Below the pieces are notes generated by a model, which was given only the letters and a program-made list of their open reading frames with translations, searched no databases and was not told the DNA's origin. 64,000 nucleotides of DNA, taken from positions 1 to 64,000 of the forward strand of contig VHCN01000006.1 in assembly GCA_016871675.1 (NCBI GenBank). Direction: 5' to 3'. The DNA is from Verrucomicrobiota bacterium (lineage in GTDB: Bacteria; Verrucomicrobiota; Verrucomicrobiia; Limisphaerales; VHCN01). Positions 36,917 through 46,557 of the stretch are shown here, one piece after another. The position numbers and the translations under genes are program-made. Position 1 is the stretch's first letter. Each line of letters opens with the position of its first letter.

Positions 36917-38182
36917 TCACAATCCGAGCACCGTCCGGCGCATCAGTTCCAGTGCCTGCTGCGAGGTCACGTATTTGAACGTCGGCCGGTCGTATCGGTT
37001 CACCGGACTGATGACCACCGTCCCGGTCGCGGTAGCCAGCGCGATGAAAACCGTCCCGACCGGCTTGCCTTCCGTCGCTCCGGTTGGCCCCGCGATGCCG
37101 GTGACCGCCAGCCCGAAGTCCGCCCCAGTTCCCCTACGCGCTCCCTCGGCCATCTCCCGCGCGGTCGCCTCGCTCACCGCCCCGTGCGTGGCGAGCGTCT
37201 CCGGCTTCACGCCAAGCGCGGTTTGTTTTGCCTCGTTTGAGTAGGTCACGAACCCGGCGCGGAACACCACCGAGGCGCCGGGGACATCTGTGATGCGGTT
37301 GGCGATGAACCCGCCCGTGCACGACTCAGCCAGCGCGAGGGTCCGCTTGCTCTCGGTGAGCAGTCGCACCAGCACCGTCTCCGGCAACTCGTCCTCCACG
37401 CCATAAATGTGACTGCCCACGCGCCCGCGCACGAACCGTTCCGCGTCCGCCACCACGCGCCCTGCGGACACGCCGGCCGCCGAAAGCCGGACGTCCACGT
37501 CACCTGTGCGCGCGCAATAGCCAATCTCCAGTCCGGCCTCGACCAGCGGTCGCAGCCCCGGCGCGATGCGCTCCTCGATCACGGATTCCCCCAGCCCGAC
37601 CGTGCGAAGCGTCCTGCACACAAACGGCTCCTTGCGCGGGAACTTCGCCGCCAGCATCGGTAGCACCTGCGTGCCGAACATCGGATGCAACTCCCGCGGC
37701 GGCCCCGGCAACATCACGAGCCAGCTCGCTCCGCCCCCGGCGCGGAATGGATTCGGTCCCACGTCCAGCGCCAGACCCGGCGCGGTGCCGTGCGCGTTGG
37801 CCAGCACCGTCGCGCCCGCGGGCACCATCGCCTGCACGCGCGTGCTCGCGGGCATCGGGCGCTTCCGCGCGGCGAAGAACTGCTCGATGTTCGCCAGCGA
37901 CGCCGCGTCCTCGCGCAACGGGCGGCCCAGCAGCCGCGCGATTTCATCCCGCGTGATGTCGTCGGAAGTCGGCCCGAGTCCGCCCGTGGTGATGACCACA
38001 TCCGCGCGGCCGAGCGCCTCCCGGACGGCCGCCACGATGTCCGCCGCGGTGTCCGCGACGGCGACCTGCCGGCGCACCGGATAACCGTGGTCGGCGAGCC
38101 TGCGGCAAAGCCACTGCTGATGGCTGTTCACGATGCGCCCGAGCATCAGCTCCGAGCCGGTGTTGATGATCTCCAGGTGCAT
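36917..38182 (-). CDS. cinA: CinA family protein (competence/damage-inducible)
   Basis: A 421-residue two-domain CinA. The N-terminal molybdopterin-binding-like (MoCF) domain covers about 1-170, with EIINTGSELMLGRIVNSHQQ and VVITTGGLGPTSDDITRD. The C-terminal NMN-amidohydrolase (PncC) domain covers about 250-421, with LALAESCTGGFIANRITDVPGAS and AVTGIAGPTGATEGKPVGTV. It functions in NAD salvage of nicotinamide mononucleotide and ADP-ribose processing. ATG 38182 was chosen because it starts the conserved first strand. It diverges from fur. Confidence 0.93.
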   Translation of the reverse strand: MHLEIINTGSELMLGRIVNSHQQWLCRRLADHGYPVRRQVAVADTAADIVAAVREALGRADVVITTGGLGPTSDDITRDEIARLLGRPLREDAASLANIEQFFAARKRPMPASTRVQAMVPAGATVLANAHGTAPGLALDVGPNPFRAGGGASWLVMLPGPPRELHPMFGTQVLPMLAAKFPRKEPFVCRTLRTVGLGESVIEERIAPGLRPLVEAGLEIGYCARTGDVDVRLSAAGVSAGRVVADAERFVRGRVGSHIYGVEDELPETVLVRLLTESKRTLALAESCTGGFIANRITDVPGASVVFRAGFVTYSNEAKQTALGVKPETLATHGAVSEATAREMAEGARRGTGADFGLAVTGIAGPTGATEGKPVGTVFIALATATGTVVISPVNRYDRPTFKYVTSQQALELMRRTVLGL

Positions 38183-38228
38183 GGTGGAACGCGTTGAGCC
38201 CTGCGGTCCGGCCGCACGGACGCGGACC

Positions 38229-38265
38229 AATGAACACCGAACCCCGCGGCTTGAACACCGAATTC
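38229..38265. repeat. TTGAACACCGA-type short repeats
   Basis: TGAACACCGAA occurs at 38231-38241 and TTGAACACCGAA at 38250-38261 in the cinA/fur gap. They resemble the CTGAACAC units at 27889-27911. They probably belong to a genome-wide short repeat family; no function is assigned. Confidence 0.4.
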
Positions 38266-38308
38266 ACGCCCCGCTTGAATCCCGGCCGCAGGCGGCTAGA
38301 GTCCCGCC

Positions 38309-38785
38309 GTGCCTTCGGCCGAAAAACTCGCCGCGAAAGGGAAGTTCCTCGACTTTCTGAAGCGGAAAAACCTGCGCCGCACGAGCCAGCGCGACGCCAT
38401 CATCGAGACGGTCTTCAACACCGAGGAGCACTTCACCGCCGAGCAACTGCTCGACTGGTCCCGCAGGCGCGACAAGTCCGTCTCGCGCGCCACGGTCTAC
38501 CGCACGCTGCCGCTGCTGACCGAGAGCGGGCTCGTGCGCGAGATGGACCTCGGCAAGGACTTCAAATACTACGACCCGAACTACGCGGACCACCCGAACC
38601 ACAGCCACATCATTTGCGGCGACTGCGACAAGATCGTCGAGTTCGAGAGCGAGAAGATCTCGCAGCTCGAGGACGAGATCAGCCACAAGCTCGGGTTCGC
38701 CGTGAAAACCCAGCGCCTGCAAATCACCGGCACGTGCGAGCAGCTCAAGAAGCTCGGCGCGTGCAAGAACAAGCCCCGCCGCTAG
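38309..38785 (+). CDS. fur: Fur family transcriptional regulator
   Basis: A 158-residue metalloregulator starting at GTG 38309. The winged-helix DNA-binding domain spans residues 15-95, with RRTSQRDAIIETVF and SVSRATVYRTLPLLTESGLV. The dimerisation/metal domain has HPNHSHIICGDCDKIVEFE, with the characteristic His cluster and C-x-x-C, and a later Cys pair (GTCEQLKKLGACKNK). Fur, Zur or PerR cannot be distinguished safely; the HxHxxCxxC pattern favours Fur/Zur. It is followed 3 bases later by a membrane-protein gene, so the two are cotranscribed. Confidence 0.88.
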   Translation: MPSAEKLAAKGKFLDFLKRKNLRRTSQRDAIIETVFNTEEHFTAEQLLDWSRRRDKSVSRATVYRTLPLLTESGLVREMDLGKDFKYYDPNYADHPNHSHIICGDCDKIVEFESEKISQLEDEISHKLGFAVKTQRLQITGTCEQLKKLGACKNKPRR

Positions 38786-38788
38786 CCG

Positions 38789-39247
38789 ATGGCCGCGCCG
38801 CTTGATCCCGCGACACGGCCCTCGCGGCTTTCCACCGCGTTTCTGTCCGTGCTCGTGGCCGCGCTCGCGATGAGCTTCGTCACGGGCGCAATGATCTGGT
38901 GGTGGCAGACGCAACAGACACCCGACGCGCCCGCGCCCGCGTGGTTCCGGCCGGCCGTGGTGCTGCACGGGGTGCTGTTTCCGGTTCAATGCAGCCTGTT
39001 CGGCTGGCTCGCGGGCCAGCACCTGCGGCTCAGCTGGGAGATGCGCGCCAATGTCGTCTCGGGCTTCGCGATGGAAGCCGTGTTCCTCGGCCTCATCGTG
39101 TCCGGCGTCGGGCTCTATTACGCCGGCGCGGAGGCGTGGCGGGATTTCTGGATCGTCTCCCATCGCGTGCTCGGCCTGCTGCTGCCGGCGACGCTTGCCG
39201 CGCACTGGATCGCCGCCGTCCGCTGGGCGCGTTCGGTGGCGAAGTGA
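38789..39247 (+). CDS. Four-helix membrane protein, cytochrome b561/DUF4405-like
   Basis: A 152-residue protein with four predicted transmembrane helices (about 15-38, 55-75, 88-110, 122-145). Histidines sit at helix positions suited to heme ligation (VVLHGVLFP, GQHLRL, SHRVLGLL, AAHWIAAV), as in small cytochrome b561-like domains. Heme binding is an inference. Coupling to the Fur regulator gene upstream (3-base gap) fits a role in redox or iron metabolism. Confidence 0.6.
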   Translation: MAAPLDPATRPSRLSTAFLSVLVAALAMSFVTGAMIWWWQTQQTPDAPAPAWFRPAVVLHGVLFPVQCSLFGWLAGQHLRLSWEMRANVVSGFAMEAVFLGLIVSGVGLYYAGAEAWRDFWIVSHRVLGLLLPATLAAHWIAAVRWARSVAK

Positions 39248-39278
39248 CGTGCGAACGCGGTTCGGTGGCCGCGCTCCG

Positions 39279-41198
39279 TCACTTCACCAGATTCTCGCGG
39301 AAGAACAGGATGCTCGCGAGGAACTGGAAGTCGGCGTTCTTCTTTTTCGCGAAGCCGTGGCCTTCGTCCTTGGCCATCAGATACCACACGGAGCCGCCGT
39401 TGCCGCGCACGGCCTTGACCATCTGCTCGGCCTCCGTCAGCGGCACGCGGGGGTCGTTCTTGCCCTGCACGACGAAGAGCGGCTTGGTGATTTTCTTCGC
39501 GTTCGTCAGCGGGGAAATCTTTTGCAGGAACTCGCGCATCTTCGGGTCGCGCTCGTCGCCGTATTCCACGCGGCGCAGGTCGCGCCGATACTCGGCGGTG
39601 CTTTCGAGGAGCGTGACGAAGTTCGAGATGCCCACCACGTCAATGCCGCAGCGGAGCTGGTCGTTGAAGTGGGTGAGCGACCCGAGCACCATGTAGCCGC
39701 CGTAGCTGCCGCCCATCACCGCGATGCGCGCGCTGTCCAGCCCCGCGTCGCGCTTCACCCACTCGATGAAGGCGCCGATGTCGCGCACGGAATCCTCGCG
39801 CTTGTAGCCGTTGTCGAGCTGGAGGAAGGACTTCCCGTAGCCGGCCGAGCCGCGCACGTTGGGGTAGAGCAGCGCGCAGCCGAGTTCGTTGATGTAATAG
39901 TTCATCCGCGTCTGGAAGCCCGGCCGCGACTGTCCCTCGGGCCCGCCGTGGATGCTGATGATGACAGGGCGTCTGCCGGGAAACTTCTTCGGGTCGGGCC
40001 GGTAGATGAACCCGGAAATGCCGAGCCCGTCGAAGCTCTTGAGCTTGATCATCTCGGGCTCGACGAACGCGCCCGCGTCAAGCCCGCCCGTTTCGCTCTC
40101 GGTCCAGCGCGACACCGCACCGCTCTTCACGTCCACCGAGTAGATGTCGAGCGGCGACTTGGCCGAGGTGAGGTTGAATCCCAGGTCGCGGCCGTTGTCG
40201 TGCCATTCGAGGTTCGACACGGTGCCGAGCGGCAGCTTGGGCGCGGGGATTTCCTTGCCGGTCCGCGTGTTGAGCAGGCGCAGCACGCCCACGCCGTCTT
40301 CATTCGCAACCAACGCGATGGTGCCGCCGTCGGGCGAAAGGTCGAAACTGTCCACGTCCCAGTGGATGTGCGGCGTGAGGACGGTCTGCTGCCTCGACGC
40401 GAGGTCCATGCGCGTGAGCCGGTGGAACTCCGAGCCGCGGTCCGTGGTGAAGAACACGGACTTGCCGTCCCTTGCGAAGCGCGCGTCCGAGTAGGCGACC
40501 TTCTCCGCGGCCTTGGGTGTGATGAGTTCCTTCGTGCCGGTCGCGAGGTCGGCGAGGTGGAGGTGGCTTTCGTTGATGGAAATGTATTCGCCGACGAGCA
40601 GCTTCGAATCGTCGGGCGACCAGTCCGTGACGGCCCAGCCGCCGCCGGTGAGTTGCAGCGCGAGGCGGTCGGACTTCGGGTTCGCCGGGTCCATGATCCA
40701 GACGTCGGTGTCGCGCCCGGTGCGGCGGGTCGAGGTGTAGGCGAACTGTTTGCCGGACTTGGACCAGCGCGGGCCGGAGTTGCGCGACTTGCCGTCGGTG
40801 AGCAGCGTCACGCGGCCGTCCGCGAGGTCGAGCCGGTGGAGCTGGTAGAATTCGCCGCCGCCGGTGTCCTGCGAGAAGACGACGAACTCGCCCGACTTGG
40901 GGCGGAACGACCCGCCAAGCACGCGCTCCGCGGTAAAGGTGACCTGCTTGCGCGCGCCGCCGGGGAACCTGACGTGGTGCAGTTGCGCGGTGTCGGCGAA
41001 GCGCGTGCTGATGAGCATCTCGCGTTTCGTCGGGTGCCAGTTCGCAAGGCTCGCGCCCCGGAATTCGAGATAGCGCCCCACGTCCGCCCTCAACTCGGGG
41101 GTGAATGCCGGGATGTTCTCGACGACGAGGTTGTCCGGCACCTGCGCGTGCAACGAGGCGGCAAGGGCGAGGCAGAGGGAGAGCGTGAGTGTTTTCAT
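39279..41198 (-). CDS. Secreted S9 family prolyl oligopeptidase-like peptidase
   Basis: A 639-residue enzyme with a signal peptide (residues 1-19, ASLHAQ). Residues about 40-370 form a WD/PD40-type beta-propeller. The C-terminal alpha/beta hydrolase carries the S9 nucleophile motif GGSYGGYMVLGSL, the preceding SIHGGPEGQSRPGF, the acid in VVQGKNDPRVPLTEA and the His in AKDEGHGFAKKKN. It probably cleaves short peptides in the periplasm. It is monocistronic by context. Confidence 0.92.
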   Translation of the reverse strand: MKTLTLSLCLALAASLHAQVPDNLVVENIPAFTPELRADVGRYLEFRGASLANWHPTKREMLISTRFADTAQLHHVRFPGGARKQVTFTAERVLGGSFRPKSGEFVVFSQDTGGGEFYQLHRLDLADGRVTLLTDGKSRNSGPRWSKSGKQFAYTSTRRTGRDTDVWIMDPANPKSDRLALQLTGGGWAVTDWSPDDSKLLVGEYISINESHLHLADLATGTKELITPKAAEKVAYSDARFARDGKSVFFTTDRGSEFHRLTRMDLASRQQTVLTPHIHWDVDSFDLSPDGGTIALVANEDGVGVLRLLNTRTGKEIPAPKLPLGTVSNLEWHDNGRDLGFNLTSAKSPLDIYSVDVKSGAVSRWTESETGGLDAGAFVEPEMIKLKSFDGLGISGFIYRPDPKKFPGRRPVIISIHGGPEGQSRPGFQTRMNYYINELGCALLYPNVRGSAGYGKSFLQLDNGYKREDSVRDIGAFIEWVKRDAGLDSARIAVMGGSYGGYMVLGSLTHFNDQLRCGIDVVGISNFVTLLESTAEYRRDLRRVEYGDERDPKMREFLQKISPLTNAKKITKPLFVVQGKNDPRVPLTEAEQMVKAVRGNGGSVWYLMAKDEGHGFAKKKNADFQFLASILFFRENLVK

Positions 41199-41292
41199 GG
41201 CGGGCTAAGCGGCGGCGAAGCTAGCACGGGTGACGATGAGGGGGCAATCGCCGCGGAGGGGTCCGTCCCGTGGTTCGACCGCAACGGCCCGG

Positions 41293-41700
41293 CTACTTCT
41301 TCCCGCGGTTGGCTTCCCAATCCCTGAATTGCATGTAGTCGAGCGGCTTGCCATTTCTGCCGACCGGCACGCTCCGAAGCACCTTGTTGCGGATGAGGTC
41401 CTGCCAGTTCTGCGGCGTCGATCCAACGCGTTCGAAGTAGCGCTCGGTGATGCCTGCGAGTTCGCCGGGATTCGCAGGCTCGCCCGGATGCGGCGCCGTG
41501 CTCGAGGGAGTCGGTGCGGCCGCCCCGGGCTCGGGAGGCGGCGGTGGTCGCGTTGGCGCAGGCTCGGGGCTTGGCGCAACCCGGGCCTGCGGCGGCGCCG
41601 CCGAGACGGGCGGGCGCACGGGCGCAGGTTCGGGCTTCGGTCCGCAACCGAGCATTGCAATCCCAATCACTGCAATCATGCTGCGCGGGTATCGTCTCAT
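41293..41700 (-). CDS. Small proline-rich lipoprotein
   Basis: A 135-residue protein with a lipoprotein signal (IAVIGIAMLGCGPKP; lipobox LGCG, lipidated Cys at about residue 18). A long Pro/Ala-rich linker (20-75) and a short folded C-terminal domain (80-135, LAGITERYFERVGSTPQNWQ) follow. I do not recognise the domain. It may be an envelope accessory of the adjacent pseudopilin gene, which lies 41 bases upstream on the same strand. ATG 41700 was chosen because it gives a proper lipoprotein signal. Confidence 0.6.
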   Translation of the reverse strand: MRRYPRSMIAVIGIAMLGCGPKPEPAPVRPPVSAAPPQARVAPSPEPAPTRPPPPPEPGAAAPTPSSTAPHPGEPANPGELAGITERYFERVGSTPQNWQDLIRNKVLRSVPVGRNGKPLDYMQFRDWEANRGKK

Positions 41701-41741
41701 GCGTTTAGAGCTGCCGACAGGTCGCTGCCCGCATTCGGAGG

Positions 41742-42674
41742 CTAGAAGAACGACGCGCGGTTTGTGAGGAGCTGCCAGTCCACGTTGACGGGCGGGTTCG
41801 CACTGAAAGGCCTCGGACCGATGCCGTCCCACGTGCGCGTGCGGCCATCTTGAACGCGGATCATCTCCACGTGACCATCGGCGTGACCGAGCGGATATGC
41901 CCCGTCGTGGTGCGAAGCGGGCACATCATTCTGGCTGGCTTGAATCGTCATGTGGGTCAGGAAGAACCCATCATTCATGCTGCGCTCGTTTTCGTCGATG
42001 AAGACGTATCGGAGGTCGGGTTTGTCAATGTCGAGCAGGCGGTAGAAGATTTTTGCCCCGGTGAGAAAGTTATCCGCCCCGCCCATGAAGTTGTTCGCCG
42101 AGTAGCTGCGCACCCGGTCATGGCCAAGGGTGACGCCGGCAAACGCCGAAGCCTCGTTGCGATACTTGTCCGACGGGCAACGGTAGGATTTGAAGTTGCC
42201 GACATACCGATAGAAGAGCGTCCGCGTGATGCCGTAGGTGTTGGTCGCGTAGTTCATCGTCTGCGCGGAGCCGCTCGCGCCGGGGTCGGCTTTGGCTGCA
42301 TCCTCGGCCAGCATGCTGAACATCTGGTAAAAGGGGTCGTTGTCCATCGAACCGATGACCCATGCCTCGGGGTTCCTGCGATTGCTCGTGCCCCACGGTC
42401 CCGCCCCGGCCACTCGCGGGTTATACCAAAGGTGGACCTGCACCATCCGCTCGTCGGCCTCCGAAGCGTAGAGGTGCCATCCATTCATCAACTGCTTGAT
42501 GTTGTTGAGCGAAACGGTGCCCTTCGTCTTAATCTTCGCCTTGGCCAAGGACGGCAGCAGCAACCCGGCGAGGATTGCGATGATGGCGATGACGACAAGC
42601 AGTTCGATCAGCGTAAAACCGGCCGGGCGTGGTGGCCCTTGGGTGACGGTCTGAAGACGGAGGTTCGCATGCAT
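41742..42674 (-). CDS. DUF1559-type prepilin-like protein
   Basis: A 310-residue protein with a class III (type IV pilin) signal: GFTLIELLVVIAIIAILAGLLLPSLAKAK, residues about 20-48, with the Gly-Phe cleavage site and Glu+5. The C-terminal region has the His-rich DUF1559 signature (SHHDGAYPLGHADGHVEMI). Such proteins are greatly expanded in Planctomycetota and Verrucomicrobiota and are thought to be secreted through pseudopilus-type machinery. It is processed by a prepilin peptidase not in this window. Confidence 0.85.
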   Translation of the reverse strand: MHANLRLQTVTQGPPRPAGFTLIELLVVIAIIAILAGLLLPSLAKAKIKTKGTVSLNNIKQLMNGWHLYASEADERMVQVHLWYNPRVAGAGPWGTSNRRNPEAWVIGSMDNDPFYQMFSMLAEDAAKADPGASGSAQTMNYATNTYGITRTLFYRYVGNFKSYRCPSDKYRNEASAFAGVTLGHDRVRSYSANNFMGGADNFLTGAKIFYRLLDIDKPDLRYVFIDENERSMNDGFFLTHMTIQASQNDVPASHHDGAYPLGHADGHVEMIRVQDGRTRTWDGIGPRPFSANPPVNVDWQLLTNRASFF

Positions 42675-42770
42675 GCTGCCTTGAGTGACGGGTTCGCGTT
42701 ACGTTCACTAGCAACTTACGAGGCGCGACGCAAGCCTCGAATTCCCGCGAACTCGCCGTGCACTCGTGAA

Positions 42771-43952
42771 CTAACCTTCGCTCAGCCTTTTCTGCGCCCC
42801 GCTGAAGAACTGCCGGTGCGCCTCGCGGAGGATGGACGGGATGCGGTCCGCGAACGGGTTGCGCTCGACGGCGCGGCGCATCGCGGCTTCGTCGAAAGCC
42901 GCCGCGTTTTCCCCCGGGAACCAGTGGTCGGCGTGGCCGAGCAGGTTGTAGCGCATCCTCGCCCAGTCGAGCAGGCCCAGGCCTTGCGCATAGGTCCACA
43001 GGCGGAGGATTTCGCCGACGTTGACCTGTCCGGGGATTTCGAGGTAACCGGGCAACCCTTCGTGCCAGCGTGCGCACCAATCCGCGCCGAGCTCGCGCTC
43101 CATCCGCGCGCGGAGCCGGCGTTCGACGGGCGCGGTGAGTTCGGCGGCGCGGTCCAGGTGGTCGAGCGCGGCGACGTGCGAGTCGAAGTCCGCCGGCCGC
43201 GCCGCGCCGAGGCTGAGCGTGTGGACTTGCGGCCGCGCGAGGCACCAGAGGTCGTTGAACTGCATCGGCGCGAGCGGCGCGCAAAGTGCCGCGAGCGCAG
43301 GCGGCGGGGCGTAGAGTTTGCCGCCCTTGTCGTTGGGGCTGATGATGAAGACGCCCATGTCGAGCCGCGCGGCGGCTTCGATGGCGGACCAGTTGAGTTC
43401 GTTGACGAAATACCAGTGGAGGTTCACGTAGTCGAAGCCGCCGGAGTGGACGGCCTCGAGAATGAGGTCGGTCGTGGCGTGTGTGGAGAAGCCGATGAAG
43501 CGGGCGCGCCCTTCGCGCTGGAGCTGGCGCGCAGCTTCGAGGCAGCCGTCCTTGCGGAGGGACCAGTCGAGGAGCTGGCGGTTGTTGATGCCGTGGAGCG
43601 AGAGCAAGTCCACGTGACCGAGCCGGAGGTTGCTCAACGAGGTCTCGAAGAGCCGCACAAACTCCCGCGGGCTGGCTTGGGGCGCGATCTTGGTTTGGAC
43701 GATGATCTTGTCGCGTGGAAGCTCCGGCAGAACCCAGCCGAGCTGCATCTCGCTCGAGCCGTAGCCGCGCGCGGTCTCGATGTGGTGGATGCCGAGTTCG
43801 AGCGCGCGATAGATGGTGGCCTCGAGATTCGCCTGCGAGTCGCGCGGGATGTCGGCGGGCGACACGTCCTGCCACTTCCACTGGTAACGCATGCCGCCGC
43901 AGGAGAAGACGGGCATCTGCAACCCAGTGCGGCCAAATCGGCGGTAGCGCAT
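42771..43952 (-). CDS. Aldo/keto reductase
   Basis: A 393-residue TIM-barrel oxidoreductase. The AKR tetrad is recognisable as ETARGYGSSE (Tyr), IIVQTKIAP (Lys) and LLSLHGINN (His), with the acidic residue upstream in HHIETA. The C-terminal extension (about 290-393) is typical of the large AKR family with an extra helical domain, but the usual four-cysteine Fe-S motif is absent here (one Cys, WCARW). The substrate is unknown. ATG 43952 begins the conserved MRYRRFGRTGL strand. Confidence 0.85.
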   Translation of the reverse strand: MRYRRFGRTGLQMPVFSCGGMRYQWKWQDVSPADIPRDSQANLEATIYRALELGIHHIETARGYGSSEMQLGWVLPELPRDKIIVQTKIAPQASPREFVRLFETSLSNLRLGHVDLLSLHGINNRQLLDWSLRKDGCLEAARQLQREGRARFIGFSTHATTDLILEAVHSGGFDYVNLHWYFVNELNWSAIEAAARLDMGVFIISPNDKGGKLYAPPPALAALCAPLAPMQFNDLWCLARPQVHTLSLGAARPADFDSHVAALDHLDRAAELTAPVERRLRARMERELGADWCARWHEGLPGYLEIPGQVNVGEILRLWTYAQGLGLLDWARMRYNLLGHADHWFPGENAAAFDEAAMRRAVERNPFADRIPSILREAHRQFFSGAQKRLSEG

Positions 43953-44126
43953 CGCGGCGGAGTGTCGCAACCGCGGCGCGGGCTTGCGAGGGAATGTTGG
44001 CCGGCCCGGCAGACCGTCGGCGTCCCCAAGCCGCCCGAAGGCCTGCGCTATCACCTCGACCTCCGGCGCATGAACCTCCGGCTCGTCCGGCGCTGACCTG
44101 GCATCCGCGGCGGGCGTGCCGCGCGA

Positions 44127-44555
44127 TCACGAGCCGATGAGGTGGACGGCCACTTCGCGCCGGTGCGGCGCCGTCCGATGCTCCCACACAAAGATCCCCT
44201 GCCACGTGCCCAGCGCGAGCCGGCCGTCGAGTATCGGGATGCTCAAGTTCACGTTCGTCAGTGCCGTGCGGATGTGCGCGGGCATGTCATCGTCGCCCTC
44301 GCAAGTGTGGCGAAACAAGCCGTCGCCATCCGGCGCCAGCCGTGCGAAGAAGCGCTCGAGGTCGCGCCGCACTTCCGGGTCCGCGTTTTCCTGGATCAAC
44401 AACGACGCGGACGTGTGGCGGATGTGAACGGTCGCAAGCCCCGTCCGCAAGCCCGCCGCGCCCACGAGCGCGGAGAGTTCACGAGTGATTTCGTAGAAGC
44501 CCCGGCCACGGGTCGCCACGGCGAGTTCATGCGCGGACTGGCGGATCGGATTCAC
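44127..44555 (-). CDS. yjbQ: UPF0047/YjbQ family protein
   Basis: A 142-residue protein of the YjbQ family, which has been reported to have weak thiamine-phosphate synthase activity. Signature segments are TRGRGFYEITREL, HIRHTSASLLIQENADPEVRRDLE, and the metal-site ALTNVNLSIPILDGRLALGTWQGIFVWEHR. The start is the GTG at 44553-44555, which aligns with the normal family start. The in-frame upstream sequence is not protein-like and overlaps the divergent promoter region. Confidence 0.85.
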   Translation of the reverse strand: MNPIRQSAHELAVATRGRGFYEITRELSALVGAAGLRTGLATVHIRHTSASLLIQENADPEVRRDLERFFARLAPDGDGLFRHTCEGDDDMPAHIRTALTNVNLSIPILDGRLALGTWQGIFVWEHRTAPHRREVAVHLIGS

Positions 44556-44679
44556 GATGTGCAGGAGCGTGCCCGTGACTGACCGGCGGGGCAACCCTCG
44601 AGGAAAACGCAGCTTCCTGCGGCACGCTGGCACGCGGCTCCGTGAAGGGCGCCAAGCCGGAGGTTGAGTGAAAATCGTA

Positions 44680-44707
44680 TTGTCACCGTCAAACCCGCTG
44701 TTAGAGT
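44680..44707 (+). promoter_or_regulatory. Promoter-like element for the small gene at 44740
   Basis: TTGTCA (44680-44685), a 16-base spacer and TAGAGT (44702-44707), in an unusually AT-rich stretch. It lies 32 bases upstream of the ATG, which has a GGGGG Shine-Dalgarno sequence. Confidence 0.45.
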
Positions 44708-44739
44708 TGAACCGCAAGTGAGACTTTTTTGGGGGCAAC

Positions 44740-44958
44740 ATGAGTGAAACCGAAGCCCAAAAAGGTGACGATCTGGTGAAGAATTCGTCCCTCTACCGCG
44801 AGTTTCAGGCCGAGCGGGAAGAGATTCTGCGACACAAGTGGCTTGAGTCGGAAAAAGCCGGGTTTGACATCGGCTTCGAGAAGGCGCTGACCGATTGGAT
44901 CGTTCGGCACCGTTCGAAGTGGCGGAAGTCCCGGCAGCCGCAGTCGCAGAACTCCTGA
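44740..44958 (+). CDS. Small conserved-looking unknown protein
   Basis: A 72-residue, highly charged protein with no signal or membrane segment. The core SLYREFQAEREEILRHKWLE and EKAGFDIGFEKALTDWIVRH looks like a conserved helix-turn-helix-shaped segment of a small bacterial family, but I cannot name it with confidence. A good promoter-like element and Shine-Dalgarno sequence make it a real gene. It may be cotranscribed with pyrR-pyrB; the PyrR-like hairpin begins 27 bases after its stop. Confidence 0.65.
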   Translation: MSETEAQKGDDLVKNSSLYREFQAEREEILRHKWLESEKAGFDIGFEKALTDWIVRHRSKWRKSRQPQSQNS

Positions 44959-44984
44959 ACGGCAGGAACGGAGTGTCCTTTAAG

Positions 44985-45002
44985 GCGGTCCCGCGAGGCC
45001 GC
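44985..45002 (+). promoter_or_regulatory. PyrR-box-like RNA hairpin
   Basis: The stem GCGG (44985-44988) / CCGC (44999-45002) closes a loop reading TCCCGCGAGG. The core matches the PyrR RNA-binding consensus ARUCCNGNGAGGYU at every loop position (UCC-N-G-N-GAGG). The flanking A-U pair of the consensus is replaced by a G-C pair, which preserves pairing. It lies 67 bases before the pyrR ATG, the position expected for an anti-antiterminator. Confidence 0.6.
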
Positions 45003-45010
45003 GAAGGTTG

Positions 45011-46540
<1,530 letters not shown>

Positions 46541-46557
46541 TTCGAAGGGCGCCCGGG

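Noticed and set aside
41850-44096. 748-codon plus-strand frame across the pseudopilin and aldo/keto reductase genes
   Set aside because: It spans two real minus-strand genes and their spacer; composition is typical of a shadow frame.
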